Below, in pieces: positions 1 to 11,327 of a stretch of 64,000 bases of DNA (its first letter is position 1; every line of letters begins with the position of its first letter). The position numbers and the translations under genes were made by a program. The stretch spans positions 1-64,000 of the forward strand of contig PPDH01000003.1 of the NCBI GenBank assembly GCA_002899765.1, read 5' to 3'. The DNA is from Sulfurimonas sp. (GTDB lineage: Bacteria; Campylobacterota; Campylobacteria; Campylobacterales; Sulfurimonadaceae). The notes under the pieces are model-generated. The model saw nothing but the letters and a program-made list of their open reading frames with translations, was not told the DNA's origin and did not search any database.

Positions 1-187
1 GCGGTAAAATGATTAAAAGTTTAAAAGATCTGCTTGATAAGTTTAGTAGGTTTACAAATTCACTAGTTTATGATGGTGGAATTTGCAAGCGGCTCAATAT
101 TATAAATTTTTTTAATTTTTTAATTTAGAATTATAACTAGTATTGGATTGTTTTTAAATAAACTCTTTTATCAAAACTATTTCTTCT

Positions 188-985
188 TTAGTTTTGTATC
201 TGCTTTTTATTTGTCAATTGTTGTAAATAATTTGAGATATTTATAAGAGAAAATGTAACCAAAAATATCATAAGACCCGGAAAAAAACTTACCCACCATG
301 CAATCTCTACGACATCTTTACCGCTGCTTAGAATTGTTCCCCAGCTCATTTGCGGCGCGACTATGCCAAGACCTAGAAAACTAAGCCCTGACTCTGCTAA
401 AATCGCACCGCCCACTCCAAATGTAAAACTTACAAAATAGATAGGTGCTAAAAGCGGAGCATAGTATTTAAAAAGTATCTTTATTCTGCTTGCTTTTGCA
501 ATATTTAGTATATTTATGTAGGGTTGAGACGTTATGCTAAAACTCTCTGAGCGGATAAGCCTTGCCGTGGTCATCCAGCCTGTTATAGAGATGATAACTA
601 TCAAAACCCAGGCTGATGCGTTTACATAGCTAACAAGTGCAAAAAGAAGAAAAAACGTAGGAAAAGTCAAAAAGAGATCTACTAAAACAACGAAACCTTT
701 GTCGATTACTCCACGAAAATATCCAGCCATAGAACCCAAAATCAAACCTATCACAGAAGCGATAAAAGCACTGCCGACACCAATAAGAAGAGAGACCTTT
801 CCACCCTCGATAAGTCGTGCTAAAATATCTCTGCCGAGTCTGTCAGTGCCTAAGAGATATTCTGAAGATGGAGGCATTAAAATAGCACTGCTGCTAAGAG
901 AATAAGCATCTGTTGAGTAAAAAACAGAACCAAAAAATGAAAATATAAAAACAAACAGAAGTATAAATATACTAAATTTCGGCAT
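188..985 (-). CDS. ABC transporter permease, DppC/OppC-like
   Basis: 265-aa ORF with LLGTDRLGRDILARLIEGGKVSLLIG and SGLSFLGLG motifs typical of peptide/nickel ABC permeases. Confidence 0.85.
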   Translation of the reverse strand: MPKFSIFILLFVFIFSFFGSVFYSTDAYSLSSSAILMPPSSEYLLGTDRLGRDILARLIEGGKVSLLIGVGSAFIASVIGLILGSMAGYFRGVIDKGFVVLVDLFLTFPTFFLLFALVSYVNASAWVLIVIISITGWMTTARLIRSESFSITSQPYINILNIAKASRIKILFKYYAPLLAPIYFVSFTFGVGGAILAESGLSFLGLGIVAPQMSWGTILSSGKDVVEIAWWVSFFPGLMIFLVTFSLINISNYLQQLTNKKQIQN

Positions 986-993
986 CTTTTGCG

Positions 994-2877
994 TTACTGT
1001 TTGATTCCAAGAAGTGTCTGCATCATCTGATCTACCGTAGTAATAATCTTTGAAGCTGCACCGTACGCCGTTTGATATTTTATAAGATTTGTCAACTCTT
1101 CATCGATACTCACTTTTGAGATAGAAGAGTATTCTAATTCAACTGCATTGTACTGCGCCGTTATTGTCTGGTTGTTTAAAATCGCTTGATTGGTAGATAC
1201 GCCGACTTCGGTTGCGATAACATCAAACATTCCATAAACGGTAGAGTTATATGTTGCCTCTCCTACTTCAAAATCATACTTTTCAAACTGCTGCTGAATC
1301 ATATCTAAAGATAAGCTGGCATCCCCTGTAGAAGCAGATTTGCCTGCTGCTATATCCGTGGGATTTTCTTTTAATTTATAATTTAAGTCTATATTTTTTG
1401 CATTGTTACCGTCAAAAAATCTACTTAATCCCAATGCTCCTGCAAAATTTGAACCTGAGCTAAAGCTCTCACTTTTAAGATTGTCCTCTATAGCAAATGA
1501 GTAACCCTTAGATGCATAAGCAGAATCCATAATAAACTCAACTGCATTGCTGCCATCAGGATATGTAGCCCAATTAAACTGTATAAAGTCATCTATATCA
1601 TTGTTTGCATTTCCATCGTTATTGTCATCACCCTCTGCTTTTAGCTGCCCTTCTATTGAGTTAGAACCTGCAACTCCCGCCATAGCTGTAATACTGTTAA
1701 TATCAATCGTTCTTCTTGCCGAAATATTTCCGTCAATATCATACATGACAATATCAAAAGAACCTTCTTTGATGTTAAGAGATGAATTCACTAACGATTG
1801 AGTGTTATCAATACTAAGAGTATTAGATTCCATTCTAGTTGTATAGCTAGCCGCATAAAGATTATTTGTCGACTCTATAAGCGTGTTGGCAAAAGCATCC
1901 ATTTGGTCTACAACTTTTTGCAAAACACCGTTACTTGGAGTCCCTGAGAGGTCGCCGCTTCGCTTATCCCCTCTCAAGTCGAGTATAGCTCCTATCCTGC
2001 CGCCCTCAATAGCTTCATTCATAGGAATCAGTACGCCGTCTTGTCTCTCGTAAGAAAGTTAATAAAAGCCGTTTGGATTATTGCTGCTAGATATATGAAT
2101 CGGATGAAACGACCCGCCGTCAACTATATTAAATCCATTTACGTTTAACGTATAACTTCCATATCCCTCGTTTGATGAACTATCTATTGAAATGTTTGAT
2201 TCTATTTGATCGGTAAATGATTCTGCTCCGATAAGTTTAGCCAGACTAAGCTCTATTGAGCTTCTCTTGTCTCTTAAATCATTTGCCGTATATGCTCCGC
2301 CTGATTCTGCTATGGCGATTGATTTGTTAGTATTTGCCAACTCTTCGGCTAATGCATTAACCTCTTTTACATTAACGAACAATTGTTCATTAACACTTGA
2401 TTGAAGATCTAAAATTTTATTTTGAACTTCAATTATACTCTTTGATAGTGTTTCAGTTTGCTTTGCAAGTGCCAATTTGATAGCATCATTATCAGGATTA
2501 TCTGCAAATGTCTGCCACATATTGTAATACTCTTTTAAATCAGACTTAATACCGACATCATCTATTTCAGGAAAGTATGTTGAGAGCTCCTCTAGAGTAT
2601 TTTTTGTAAACTCAGAGTACTCTTTGTCGGATGAGATTCCCGTATATCTGTCATAAACAAAATTGTCAAATATTCTAGCGATATCCATGATTTGCGTGCC
2701 GTTGCCGACACTTCCCTCAGCCAAATTAACGGGATTGGCTGCTGCTTGAACAACTCTTTGTCTTGTATAGCCTTCACTCTCGGCATTTGTAATATTATGA
2801 CTGGTAGTGCTTACCCCGACTTGCGCTGCTGCTAGTCCGCTGTAACCGATGTTTAAAGTATTAAATATTGAACTCAT
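994..2877 (-). pseudogene. flgK: Flagellar hook-associated protein FlgK, interrupted by one in-frame TAA (2059-2061)
   Basis: N-terminal half (2059-2877) MSSIFNTLNIGYSGLAAAQVGVSTTSHNITNAESEGYTRQ; C-terminal half (994-2058, same frame) LSYERQDGVLIPMNEAIEGGRIGAILDLRG...LIKYQTAYGAASKIITTVDQMMQTLLG. Confidence 0.88.
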
Positions 2878-2878
2878 T

Positions 2879-3307
2879 TTAGACTCTTATCTTCAATATA
2901 GTAGATTCTTTTGAAGCAACTTTGTTGTAGCCCTGCATCTCTGTAGGAATTAAATTTTCTAAAAATGTATTGTAAAGATTGCTAACGGCTAAAACCAACT
3001 TTGCGTAACGTTTATTTATAGAGTGAAGAGTTGACAACTCGACTTTAAGTTCATTCAACATACCATGCTGCTGCGCATTTAGAAGCTCTGGCAGCTCTGC
3101 ATCCGGGTTTAAACGTATGAGAGTAGAAATTTCATAATCAATCATAGCTTTTTTTGATTCAAAACTTTTTAACTTCTCTTCTTTTAATTTCAATCTGTCA
3201 AATTGAGGATTGTGGTTTGCCGATTGGATATCTTCTATATCAGACTCTGTAATTTTTATTAAATCTCTTAAATCGTTTATAGCACTTTGTAAATGATAAC
3301 TCAACAT
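2879..3307 (-). CDS. FlgN-like flagellar chaperone / hypothetical
   Basis: 142-aa helical ORF between flgM and flgK; position and composition only. Confidence 0.5.
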   Translation of the reverse strand: MLSYHLQSAINDLRDLIKITESDIEDIQSANHNPQFDRLKLKEEKLKSFESKKAMIDYEISTLIRLNPDAELPELLNAQQHGMLNELKVELSTLHSINKRYAKLVLAVSNLYNTFLENLIPTEMQGYNKVASKESTILKIRV

Positions 3308-3336
3308 GGCATAATCCTTAATGTATTGATTAAAAC

Positions 3337-3546
3337 CTACATCAACTCTTCAGCTATCTTCTCTGATAGAGCTTGCAGATTTACTTTATATTCGCCAGAC
3401 GCAAGAGCCTCTTTTATCTGTTCGACCTTACTTGTATCTCCCTGCTGGGAAATTATTTTCGGAGTTTTTTTTGAAACTTCCTTACTTTCGCCAAAATCAT
3501 TTGCGTATACGTTACGCAAGCCCGCTTGATTAACTTGTGAAATCAT
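3337..3546 (-). CDS. flgM: Anti-sigma-28 factor FlgM-like
   Basis: 69 aa; KVEQIKEALASGEYKVNLQALSEKIAEELM is a FlgM C-terminal signature. Confidence 0.75.
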   Translation of the reverse strand: MISQVNQAGLRNVYANDFGESKEVSKKTPKIISQQGDTSKVEQIKEALASGEYKVNLQALSEKIAEELM

Positions 3547-3626
3547 GACTTATCCTTTTTATCTTCTTGTAAATATAATTATCTGTAACTATATCGACAA
3601 AACGAGATAAAATATTAACTATTCCG

Positions 3627-3908
3627 CTACTTCTGACTTAAAAAATCGTAAAGCATTTGAGAAAATCCAAATCCTCCCGCACTCGCTTTTGCAAGCTCTT
3701 CCCTGTACATGGATTTATATATCTTATCACCGGGGTCATTCGCCTCGGAAAAAAGATTTTTTTCATCTTTCATGGCATCATCCATCAACATCTTCAAAAT
3801 AACGGACTCAAAAGCATCAGTCTGCTCTCTTAATTTTGCATCATCTGCTTTTGGGTCAATCTTAGGAAGTTGATGCTGCTGCGATATAAATTGCGTATCT
3901 ATGTTCAT
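3627..3908 (-). CDS. Rod-binding protein (FlgJ N-terminal domain)
   Basis: 93 aa; ...FESVILKMLMDDAMK...YKSMYREELAKASAGGFGFSQMLYDFL; adjacent to flgI. Confidence 0.75.
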   Translation of the reverse strand: MNIDTQFISQQHQLPKIDPKADDAKLREQTDAFESVILKMLMDDAMKDEKNLFSEANDPGDKIYKSMYREELAKASAGGFGFSQMLYDFLSQK

Positions 3909-3917
3909 CCCCTCTCC

Positions 3918-4961
3918 TTATATTAATTTTAGTTCAGCCGAGATGCTTCCCGCACTTTTGATGGCTTCTAAAATTGAGATAATATCTTTTGGAGTAGCTC
4001 CGAGTTTTTGCAGTGAGCGAACCAAATTTGCAACCGTCGTACTTCCTGTTTTTGTATACAACTCGTTTTCATTTAGCCCGATAACCATATTTTCATCCAC
4101 ACTCACAGAACCTGCAGGCTTACTCAAAGCATCCTGTTCCGTGATTTTGATAGTTATATCGCCGTGTGTCATGACAATAGGTTTTATCTTTATACCGACT
4201 CCCGATATGATAGTTCCTGTTCTCTCGTTTATAACAATTCTGTCTTTTACATTGTAGTCCATATCTATATCTTGAACCTCTGCCAAAAACTCAACCATAC
4301 TCTTGTTTTGCGGCTTTTTTAGTTTGATGGTTCTTGAGTCCATGGCTACTGCTACCTGAGTGCTGTAGACTTCATTCAATGTTTTTTGGATTGTTACGCT
4401 GTTTTGAAAGTCGGCATCTTTAAGCGAGAGCGTTACAAACTCTTGGTTATAGAGGTCGATGTTAATCTCTCTCTCAACCAAACCGCCGTTATAAATCAAA
4501 CCTGCCGTCGGATGAGAATCCCCTCCGCCTTGTCCGTTTCTGCCGCCTATACTGATAGCACCCTGAGCCAATGCGTATATCTTGCCGTCAACCCCTTTTA
4601 AAGGAGTCATAAGAAGTGTTCCGCCTTCTAATGATTTTGCATCGCCTATAGATGAAACCGTTATATCTATCTTGTCACCCTGTCTTGCAAAAGGAGCAAG
4701 TTCAGCCGTTACAACTACTGCCGCAACGTTTTTTGACTTTATATCTATAGAGTTCATATCTATATTCATAGCTTTTAACATGTTGGCGATTGACTGCAGC
4801 GTAAATTTTGAAGTTGTACCGTCACCCGTTTTTTGCAGACCCACAACCAATGAGTAACCGATAAGGTGGTTGTCTCTTACACCCACAATATTGGCTACAT
4901 CGCTTATCTTAGCGGCATAAACAATAGTAATGCTAAGTAAAAATAAAATAATTGTTTTCAT
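3918..4961 (-). CDS. flgI: Flagellar P-ring protein FlgI
   Basis: 347 aa; RDNHLIGYSLVVGLQKTGDGT, GTLLMTPLKGVDGKIYALAQGAISIGG. Confidence 0.95.
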   Translation of the reverse strand: MKTIILFLLSITIVYAAKISDVANIVGVRDNHLIGYSLVVGLQKTGDGTTSKFTLQSIANMLKAMNIDMNSIDIKSKNVAAVVVTAELAPFARQGDKIDITVSSIGDAKSLEGGTLLMTPLKGVDGKIYALAQGAISIGGRNGQGGGDSHPTAGLIYNGGLVEREINIDLYNQEFVTLSLKDADFQNSVTIQKTLNEVYSTQVAVAMDSRTIKLKKPQNKSMVEFLAEVQDIDMDYNVKDRIVINERTGTIISGVGIKIKPIVMTHGDITIKITEQDALSKPAGSVSVDENMVIGLNENELYTKTGSTTVANLVRSLQKLGATPKDIISILEAIKSAGSISAELKLI

Positions 4962-5007
4962 CGCTAATCCTTAAATATAACGATGTTACAGCAATATCTA
5001 TTCCAAT

Positions 5008-5598
5008 TTACTCATCATGAAGGTAAGTTAAAGAGGTATTTCCAAATTTTTTAGATTTTTTTATGGTGTAAGCGCCGATGTTTTGAGGAATCTCCAGAGT
5101 ACTCATGTGCTCGATTATGATGAGCTTCACACACTCCCTTGGCAGAGAGGCGATAAGAGAGATGGTTTTATCATAAATATCTTCCATCCCTTCTCTTATG
5201 CTAAAAGGCGGGTCTATGTAAAAATATGCCTCTTCATTTTTCTTCTGCAACGATTTTACGACAGCTGCGATATTTGAAAATGTATCGCCGCTATAAACTT
5301 CACATGCCAAAGGGTCGGTCTGTGCAATATTCTCTTTTAGAACCTTCAGCGCTTCACTGTCTTGCTCCATAAAGATGACTTTTTTTGCACCGCGGCTAAG
5401 CGCTTCAAGACCTATTGAGCCGCTTCCTGAGAAGAGTTCTACAAAGGTAGAGTCTATTATCTCAAACTGCAAAGTATTAAAAAAAGACTCCAGCACTATT
5501 GCTTTTGAGCTTCTTGTCGTTGTTTTTGAGGGGAGTTTTAAAGTTTTGTTTTTGAATTTTCCCGATATTATCTTTTTGGTTATTGTTTTACTTTTCAT
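5008..5598 (-). CDS. rsmD: 16S rRNA (guanine966-N2)-methyltransferase RsmD
   Basis: ISGKFKNKTLKLPSKTTTRSSKAIVLESFFNTL; FVELFSGSGSIGLEALSRGAKKVIFME; YFYIDPPF. Confidence 0.88.
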   Translation of the reverse strand: MKSKTITKKIISGKFKNKTLKLPSKTTTRSSKAIVLESFFNTLQFEIIDSTFVELFSGSGSIGLEALSRGAKKVIFMEQDSEALKVLKENIAQTDPLACEVYSGDTFSNIAAVVKSLQKKNEEAYFYIDPPFSIREGMEDIYDKTISLIASLPRECVKLIIIEHMSTLEIPQNIGAYTIKKSKKFGNTSLTYLHDE

Positions 5599-5953
5599 AA
5601 AATGCGCGTACTACCTTTAAAATATTTGCCTGATACTCTTGGGTAAGCGACTCAATACGTTTTTGCAAAATATCAAAATCAAGAGACTCATCTTCATCAA
5701 ACTCTTCTTCAATCTTTCTTTTGTTCATGCTTTTATATCTTTTTTCCAACGCCAAAATAAGCTGAGATCTTGAAAACGGCTTAAGCAGATCTGCATCTTT
5801 GGAACTTGAGATATAAAAACATCTCTCATCATCAAAACACTTTACGTCTCTAAGAAGAATGTCGCAGTTTTTTACCGAACTAAGATATTTGCCCAAAAAA
5901 AGTTCTAATGATTTTTGCATCAACGGCGACTTGCATTCAACGGCTACTCTCAA
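5588..5953 (-). CDS. Conserved hypothetical protein
   Basis: 121-aa ORF overlapping rsmD start; no recognised motif. Confidence 0.5.
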   Translation of the reverse strand: MRVAVECKSPLMQKSLELFLGKYLSSVKNCDILLRDVKCFDDERCFYISSSKDADLLKPFSRSQLILALEKRYKSMNKRKIEEEFDEDESLDFDILQKRIESLTQEYQANILKVVRAFYEK

Positions 5954-5989
5954 AAGACTCCTTCATTTTTTAAGTTGAAGTATAGCATA

Positions 5990-6709
5990 TCAACCATGTA
6001 AATATCTTTTGAGGGTATACTTTAAATCTTCGTCCAAATCAACAATATTTAAAAGCATCCACTCAAGATAACCTCTGTCACACATGCTTATCTCCTCTAT
6101 ATACCTTCCGCTGTATTTTCCAAAATCAAACTTCTGCATAAGCACGTTTTTTTGGCTTAGTTCAACCAACATGTCATGTTCTTTTATCTGCGCTAAACAG
6201 TCATAAAGAAGCTTTACATGTAGATCATCGCTGAGTGCATTATGCGGCATCAAATCTCTTTCATGTAAAGCATATTTCAGCGCCTCTTTTTGTTCTTGTT
6301 TGTAAAGTCTAAGCTCATATCTTAAAAATTGCAAAGAGAACCCTTCGCACTCCGGGATAAGATGTTTTGTAACTCTGAGCGTGTCAAGCGTTTTGCCGTG
6401 CCATGTAAATCCTGCGGATTCAAGCATATTAAGGTCAAAGTTTATATTGTGCGCAATGATAGTGGCATCTTCTTTGTTATGTTCATGCAGAAATTTCCAC
6501 GCGCGGCTCTCTTTGAGCGGCGGTTTATCTTTAAGCATCTCGTTTGTAATATGGTTTATACTTGAAGCTTTTGCAGAGATTTTTTTGCCCTCGTTTACAA
6601 GCTCATATATCGAGACGGTTTCACTCTCTAAAACTCCGATTATTCCTATAGAGCAGATTTTATCGCCGATATCTAAACCTGTCGTCTCCAAATCCAAAAA
6701 TATTAACAT
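5990..6709 (-). CDS. 3'-5' exonuclease, DnaQ/DEDD family
   Basis: MLIFLDLETTGLDIGDKICSIGII (ExoI), HNINFDLNMLESAG (ExoII), HNALSDDLHVKLLYD (ExoIII). Confidence 0.85.
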   Translation of the reverse strand: MLIFLDLETTGLDIGDKICSIGIIGVLESETVSIYELVNEGKKISAKASSINHITNEMLKDKPPLKESRAWKFLHEHNKEDATIIAHNINFDLNMLESAGFTWHGKTLDTLRVTKHLIPECEGFSLQFLRYELRLYKQEQKEALKYALHERDLMPHNALSDDLHVKLLYDCLAQIKEHDMLVELSQKNVLMQKFDFGKYSGRYIEEISMCDRGYLEWMLLNIVDLDEDLKYTLKRYLHG

Positions 6710-7242
6710 GTAACAATCTTTATTTTTTTACATTTGGAGCTTAAGATGATGAAAGAGAAGTAACCGCTAAGAAGTATAAAACCATAGAGCCAGTAGATGT
6801 TAAACCACTCAAAAAGTCCGCTATAAGAGGTAAAAAGATTTGTATAGATGAGTGCTAAAATCATAACTGAGCCGACCAGCCAGATAAGCAGCATTAGCCA
6901 CTTCCGCCAAACTTTTACCAAATCCCCGTAACCTATCACTTCTACTATACTGCTGCCATCACATGTTAAAAGTTTGAGTTCAAAGCCGTTTATACAGCTG
7001 TTGAAAATATACTTCAACCCTCGAAAAAGTGCAAGTAAAATTGTAAAAGAGAAAAAGACGGGAAACCAAAATCTAAATATATCAAAAAGTGCATCCGTTA
7101 TTTCAGGCGTGAGCTGGGGCAATCCTCTTGAAATGTAGATAAAGAGCGTTACTGCAAACGACAACAATGCGGCAAAAAAGATGCTCCAAACAGTGAGACG
7201 CACAGCCCATTTAAACCAAAGAAGTATATAAAATCTACTCAT
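6703..7242 (-). CDS. Membrane protein of unknown function
   Basis: 179 aa with multiple hydrophobic segments; overlaps neighbouring CDSs as in an operon. Confidence 0.5.
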   Translation of the reverse strand: MSRFYILLWFKWAVRLTVWSIFFAALLSFAVTLFIYISRGLPQLTPEITDALFDIFRFWFPVFFSFTILLALFRGLKYIFNSCINGFELKLLTCDGSSIVEVIGYGDLVKVWRKWLMLLIWLVGSVMILALIYTNLFTSYSGLFEWFNIYWLYGFILLSGYFSFIILSSKCKKIKIVTC

Positions 7243-7663
7243 CTGTTTTAAAAGTTTCTAACATTCCATGATAGTGTTCAAGCGTCATAAAGCTTTTTTC
7301 AAACCTAAAGCGGATGATGAACTCTACTATTTTGTTCTTTAGCGTCTCATCGACATTTTGTGCTTTTCCAAAATAGCCCAAAGAGACATTTTTGCTCTTT
7401 ATAACGGCATCTTTGTCATATCCGATTGCGAGTATCTGAAGATATTTGCCCTTTTTTATCTCACCCAGACTTTCACTAAGCAGCGAAGCACCTGAGAGGT
7501 TTATAGCTTTAAACTGAAAAAGTTCACTGAACTCCTCGACTTTTTCATCGATGTGAAGTTCATCGTAAAGAGCTTGAAGTAAAACCAAATTCTCTTTTCT
7601 GGCACGCTCATAACTAGAGATTTTATTTGTTATACTTTTTAGTCTGTCTAAGGCTGAACTCAT
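7235..7663 (-). CDS. Conserved hypothetical protein
   Basis: 142-aa ORF overlapping the downstream CDS. Confidence 0.5.
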   Translation of the reverse strand: MSSALDRLKSITNKISSYERARKENLVLLQALYDELHIDEKVEEFSELFQFKAINLSGASLLSESLGEIKKGKYLQILAIGYDKDAVIKSKNVSLGYFGKAQNVDETLKNKIVEFIIRFRFEKSFMTLEHYHGMLETFKTDE

Positions 7664-7750
7664 TACTATTCCTCTGTTTACTTGAAGTGATTATACCAAA
7701 AAGCAAAACTATTTTGGATATAATCTCCCATTTTAAAAACAAAGACTAAC

Positions 7751-9034
7751 ATGGATTATTTACAGATTAAAAAAGTTCCCTCTCTACATGGAGAGATAAA
7801 AATTTCCGGTGCCAAAAATGCCTCTTTACCGCTTATTGCGATGACGATACTTGCAAAAAACAGCGTAACTATAAAAAATCTTCCACATGTTGCAGATATA
7901 AATACTCTCTTAAAACTCCTCTCAAATCTAGGTGCAGAGTGCTCTTCATCATGGAGCCAAGAAGAGAATGTAACAACGGTTGACACATCAACTCTAACCC
8001 AGACAAAAGCAACTTATGACATCGTCAGAACTATGCGCGCTTCCATACTTGTTCTAGGACCTATTTTAGCGAGATTTGGGCACTGTGAAGTTTCACTTCC
8101 CGGTGGATGCGCCATAGGGCAGAGACCTGTAGATTTGCACTTAAAAGCGCTTGAGAGTATGGGCGCGGTTATAAATATCGAAGCAGGTTACATCCATGCA
8201 ACTGCTCCCGAGGGTCTTAAAGGGTGCGAGATTATTTTTGACAAGATAACCGTAACGGGAACCGCAAACATTGTTATGGCGGCGGCGCTTGCAGAGGGCG
8301 TAACAACCATCACAAATGCGGCAAGAGAGCCTGAAGTCGTACAACTTTGTGAGATTCTCAACGCAAACGGCGTTAAAATCGAGGGAATTGAAACTGCCAT
8401 GTTAACCATTCATGGAACAGCAGGAAAACTCTTAAACATTGAACCATTTAGCGTTATTCCCGACCGTATTGAAGCGGGAACCTATCTGTGTGCGGCGGCA
8501 ATAACCAGATCAGAACTCACACTAAAAGACGTAAACGCCAAACACTTAGGTTCAGTACTCTCAAAACTTCAAGAGATGGGAAGCAGATTTACAATAAATC
8601 AAAACGAAATAACGATACACCCCTCAGAAGTTATCAAACCTGTAAAGATAGTCACTCAAGAGTACCCTGCATTTCCTACCGACATGCAGGCACAATTTTT
8701 GGTGCTTGCAACTCAAGCGGAGGGAACTTCCATCATAGAAGAGAGGCTTTTTGAAAATAGGTTTATGCATGTAAGCGAGCTTCAAAGAATGGGTGCAAAT
8801 ATTTCACTAAACGGCAATGTGGCAACCGTAAACGGAAAATCAAAGCTAAGCGGAACCGATGTTATGGCAACCGACTTAAGAGCGTCCAGTGCGCTTGTTC
8901 TGGCAGGTCTTGTAGCTGATGGCATAACGAATGTTCACCGTATCTATCACCTTGACAGAGGTTACGACTCTTTAGAAGTGAAGTTGCAAAATGTGGGAGC
9001 GGATATAAAAAGACTTAAAGAACAAGTAGTATAA
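7751..9034 (+). CDS. murA: UDP-N-acetylglucosamine 1-carboxyvinyltransferase
   Basis: [63 protein letters not shown]. Confidence 0.97.
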   Translation: MDYLQIKKVPSLHGEIKISGAKNASLPLIAMTILAKNSVTIKNLPHVADINTLLKLLSNLGAECSSSWSQEENVTTVDTSTLTQTKATYDIVRTMRASILVLGPILARFGHCEVSLPGGCAIGQRPVDLHLKALESMGAVINIEAGYIHATAPEGLKGCEIIFDKITVTGTANIVMAAALAEGVTTITNAAREPEVVQLCEILNANGVKIEGIETAMLTIHGTAGKLLNIEPFSVIPDRIEAGTYLCAAAITRSELTLKDVNAKHLGSVLSKLQEMGSRFTINQNEITIHPSEVIKPVKIVTQEYPAFPTDMQAQFLVLATQAEGTSIIEERLFENRFMHVSELQRMGANISLNGNVATVNGKSKLSGTDVMATDLRASSALVLAGLVADGITNVHRIYHLDRGYDSLEVKLQNVGADIKRLKEQVV

Positions 9035-9039
9035 GCTAA

Positions 9040-9417
9040 TCAATCTTCAAAAATTATCATCTCATAGATACTTTTTTTAGTTACCAACGCTTTATCACTT
9101 GATACACTTTGATAGTTTTTAGCTTTTAAAACCTCATTTCTAAGCTCTTTCATATCTTGTTCCATGGTGTCGACATTCTCTTTTAATCTTAGTATTATGT
9201 CAACGCCTGCAAGATTTACGCCAAGTTCACGCGTAAGCCTCAAAATCAGTTTAATCCTATCTATATCTTTTTGCGAGTAGAGTCTTATTTTACCGCTAGA
9301 CCTTGATGGAGTGATAAGATTTTCCCTCTCATACTGTCTTAGAGTCTGCGGATGTATATCCAAAACTTTTGCAACAATACTGATTAAATAAACAGGTTCA
9401 TCATACTTGTGTATCAT
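9040..9417 (-). CDS. hspR: MerR-family heat-shock regulator HspR
   Basis: EPVYLISIVAKVLDIHPQTLRQYERENLITPSRSSGKIRLYSQKDIDRI; directly downstream of cbpA/dnaJ. Confidence 0.88.
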   Translation of the reverse strand: MIHKYDEPVYLISIVAKVLDIHPQTLRQYERENLITPSRSSGKIRLYSQKDIDRIKLILRLTRELGVNLAGVDIILRLKENVDTMEQDMKELRNEVLKAKNYQSVSSDKALVTKKSIYEMIIFED

Positions 9418-9427
9418 CTTTTTCTCC

Positions 9428-10327
9428 TCAATTTTGTATATCTATAGGCAGTTTCTCTTTCATTAATTCTACCAATTTTTCGTCCAAATCTTCAACTTTT
9501 GGCAAAACTATATTTGCTTCAAGATAGAGATTTCCTCTCTCTTTTGTCTTTCTGTTCATCGCGCCCATATCTTTTACACGGAACCTCTGTCCGTTTTTAG
9601 TATTTTGCGGGATTTTTAGCTTAATCTCTTTTTCCAAAGTTTGTACAGATATCTTTTCGCCAAAGAGTGCCGCAGAAAGAGGAACGTCAAACTTTTTAAT
9701 CAAATCGTCATCTACTCTGGTGTATTCAGGGTTGGAAGCAACATTTATACTTAAAAAAAGGTCTCCTGCTCTGCCGCCTTGCGCATGCCCTTTTCCTTTT
9801 ACGCGCATCTTCTCCCCGCTTTTTACGCCTGCAGGGATTTTGATATCAAATCTCTCTCCGTTTACTGAAACAGAGTGCGAACCGCCTAAGATAGAGACAC
9901 TAAAGGGTATAGTAACACTTGTTTCTATATCTAGATTCGGCTGTTGCTGCTGTTGTGAAAAACCGCTTCCGCCAAAGCCGCCTCTACTGCTAAAACCGCT
10001 GCTTCCAAAACCGCCAAAACCGCCGCCTGAGAACATACTTCTGAGTATATCGTCCAAATCACTCTGTCCGCCGCCGTAAGATTTCGAGAAATCATGAAAA
10101 TTTTGACCGCCGAACATGTTGTCTCCATGCATGTCGTACTGAGATTTTTTTTGCTTGTCGCTTAAGATTTCGTATGCCGCATTTATCTCTTTAAACTTCT
10201 CTTCTGCGCCTTTGTCTTTGTTTACATCGGGATGATATTGTCTTGCTAATTTTCTATATGCTTTTTTTATCTCCGCTTCGCTTGCGTTCTCTGAGACCTC
10301 TAATGTTTCGTATAAAGATTTACTCAT
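9428..10327 (-). CDS. cbpA: DnaJ-family curved-DNA-binding co-chaperone (CbpA/DnaJ)
   Basis: J domain [54 protein letters not shown] region; C-terminal DnaJ domain without a zinc finger. Confidence 0.88.
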   Translation of the reverse strand: MSKSLYETLEVSENASEAEIKKAYRKLARQYHPDVNKDKGAEEKFKEINAAYEILSDKQKKSQYDMHGDNMFGGQNFHDFSKSYGGGQSDLDDILRSMFSGGGFGGFGSSGFSSRGGFGGSGFSQQQQQPNLDIETSVTIPFSVSILGGSHSVSVNGERFDIKIPAGVKSGEKMRVKGKGHAQGGRAGDLFLSINVASNPEYTRVDDDLIKKFDVPLSAALFGEKISVQTLEKEIKLKIPQNTKNGQRFRVKDMGAMNRKTKERGNLYLEANIVLPKVEDLDEKLVELMKEKLPIDIQN

Positions 10328-10403
10328 TACTGTTTTTTCCTAAAATTTATATTGTTTATTAAGCGAAATTATATCATAAGAGTTGAGTGGAAGTCAATCA
10401 ACT

Positions 10404-11279
10404 TTAAGCCGATTTTTTAAGCTTCTCTATCCTCTCTTCAAGAGAAGGGTGTGTACTAAAAAGAGACATCAAACCCTTGCCGTTTATCCCGAAACTCTTT
10501 ATCTGCTCGGGTAGACGCGGCTCCTCTTTTGACCTTGCAAGAGCCTGCAGAGCGGCTATCATATTTTCCCTGCTTGAGAGATATGCCCCTGCTTCATCTG
10601 CTCTATACTCTCTGTATCTTGAAAATGCCATAACAATTATCATCGCCAAAACACCCAAAACTATCTCCGCCAAGATGCTTGCAACCATGTAACCGATACC
10701 GACGTTCTCACTTCTGTTTTTAAGAATCACCCTGTCAACCGCGTAACCTATTACTCTTGCAAAGAAGATAACAAACGTATTGACAACACCTTGAAGAAGT
10801 GTGAGAGTAACCATATCTCCATTTGCAACATGTCCTATCTCATGACCTAAAACCGCCTCCACTTCTCTTTTGTTCATACTTCTTAAAAGTCCGCGGCTAA
10901 CTGCCACCAAAGCATCATTTTTAAAAGCTCCCGTTGCAAAAGCATTTGGACTCATATCTTCAAATATAGCAACTTCGGGCATTTTTATCCCCGCTTTTTG
11001 CGATAATTTCTCAACACTCTGCATAAGCCACAGCTCCTCTTGATTTAGAGGTTCTGCAATTACTCTCGCACCTACCGCTCTCTTAGCCATCTGTTTAGAC
11101 ATCAAAAGAGAGATGATAGAACCCGTAAAACCTATAACTAACGAAAAAACAAAAAGCGATTCTAAATCAAGCCCATTTTCATTTAAAAACCTGTTCAGCC
11201 CGAAAATATTAACTATAGTACCGATAACAATTATTACACCTAAGTTTGTTAAGAGGAAAAGTCCGACTCTTTTAAACAT
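10404..11279 (-). CDS. htpX: Zinc metalloprotease HtpX
   Basis: VEAVLGHEIGHVANGDMVTLTLLQGVVNTFVIF; EYRADEAGA; LFSTHPSLEERIEKL. Confidence 0.94.
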   Translation of the reverse strand: MFKRVGLFLLTNLGVIIVIGTIVNIFGLNRFLNENGLDLESLFVFSLVIGFTGSIISLLMSKQMAKRAVGARVIAEPLNQEELWLMQSVEKLSQKAGIKMPEVAIFEDMSPNAFATGAFKNDALVAVSRGLLRSMNKREVEAVLGHEIGHVANGDMVTLTLLQGVVNTFVIFFARVIGYAVDRVILKNRSENVGIGYMVASILAEIVLGVLAMIIVMAFSRYREYRADEAGAYLSSRENMIAALQALARSKEEPRLPEQIKSFGINGKGLMSLFSTHPSLEERIEKLKKSA

Positions 11280-11327
11280 TTGTATCTCTTTTTAAAAAAT
11301 TTATAAAAAATTATAATCTATGATAGG

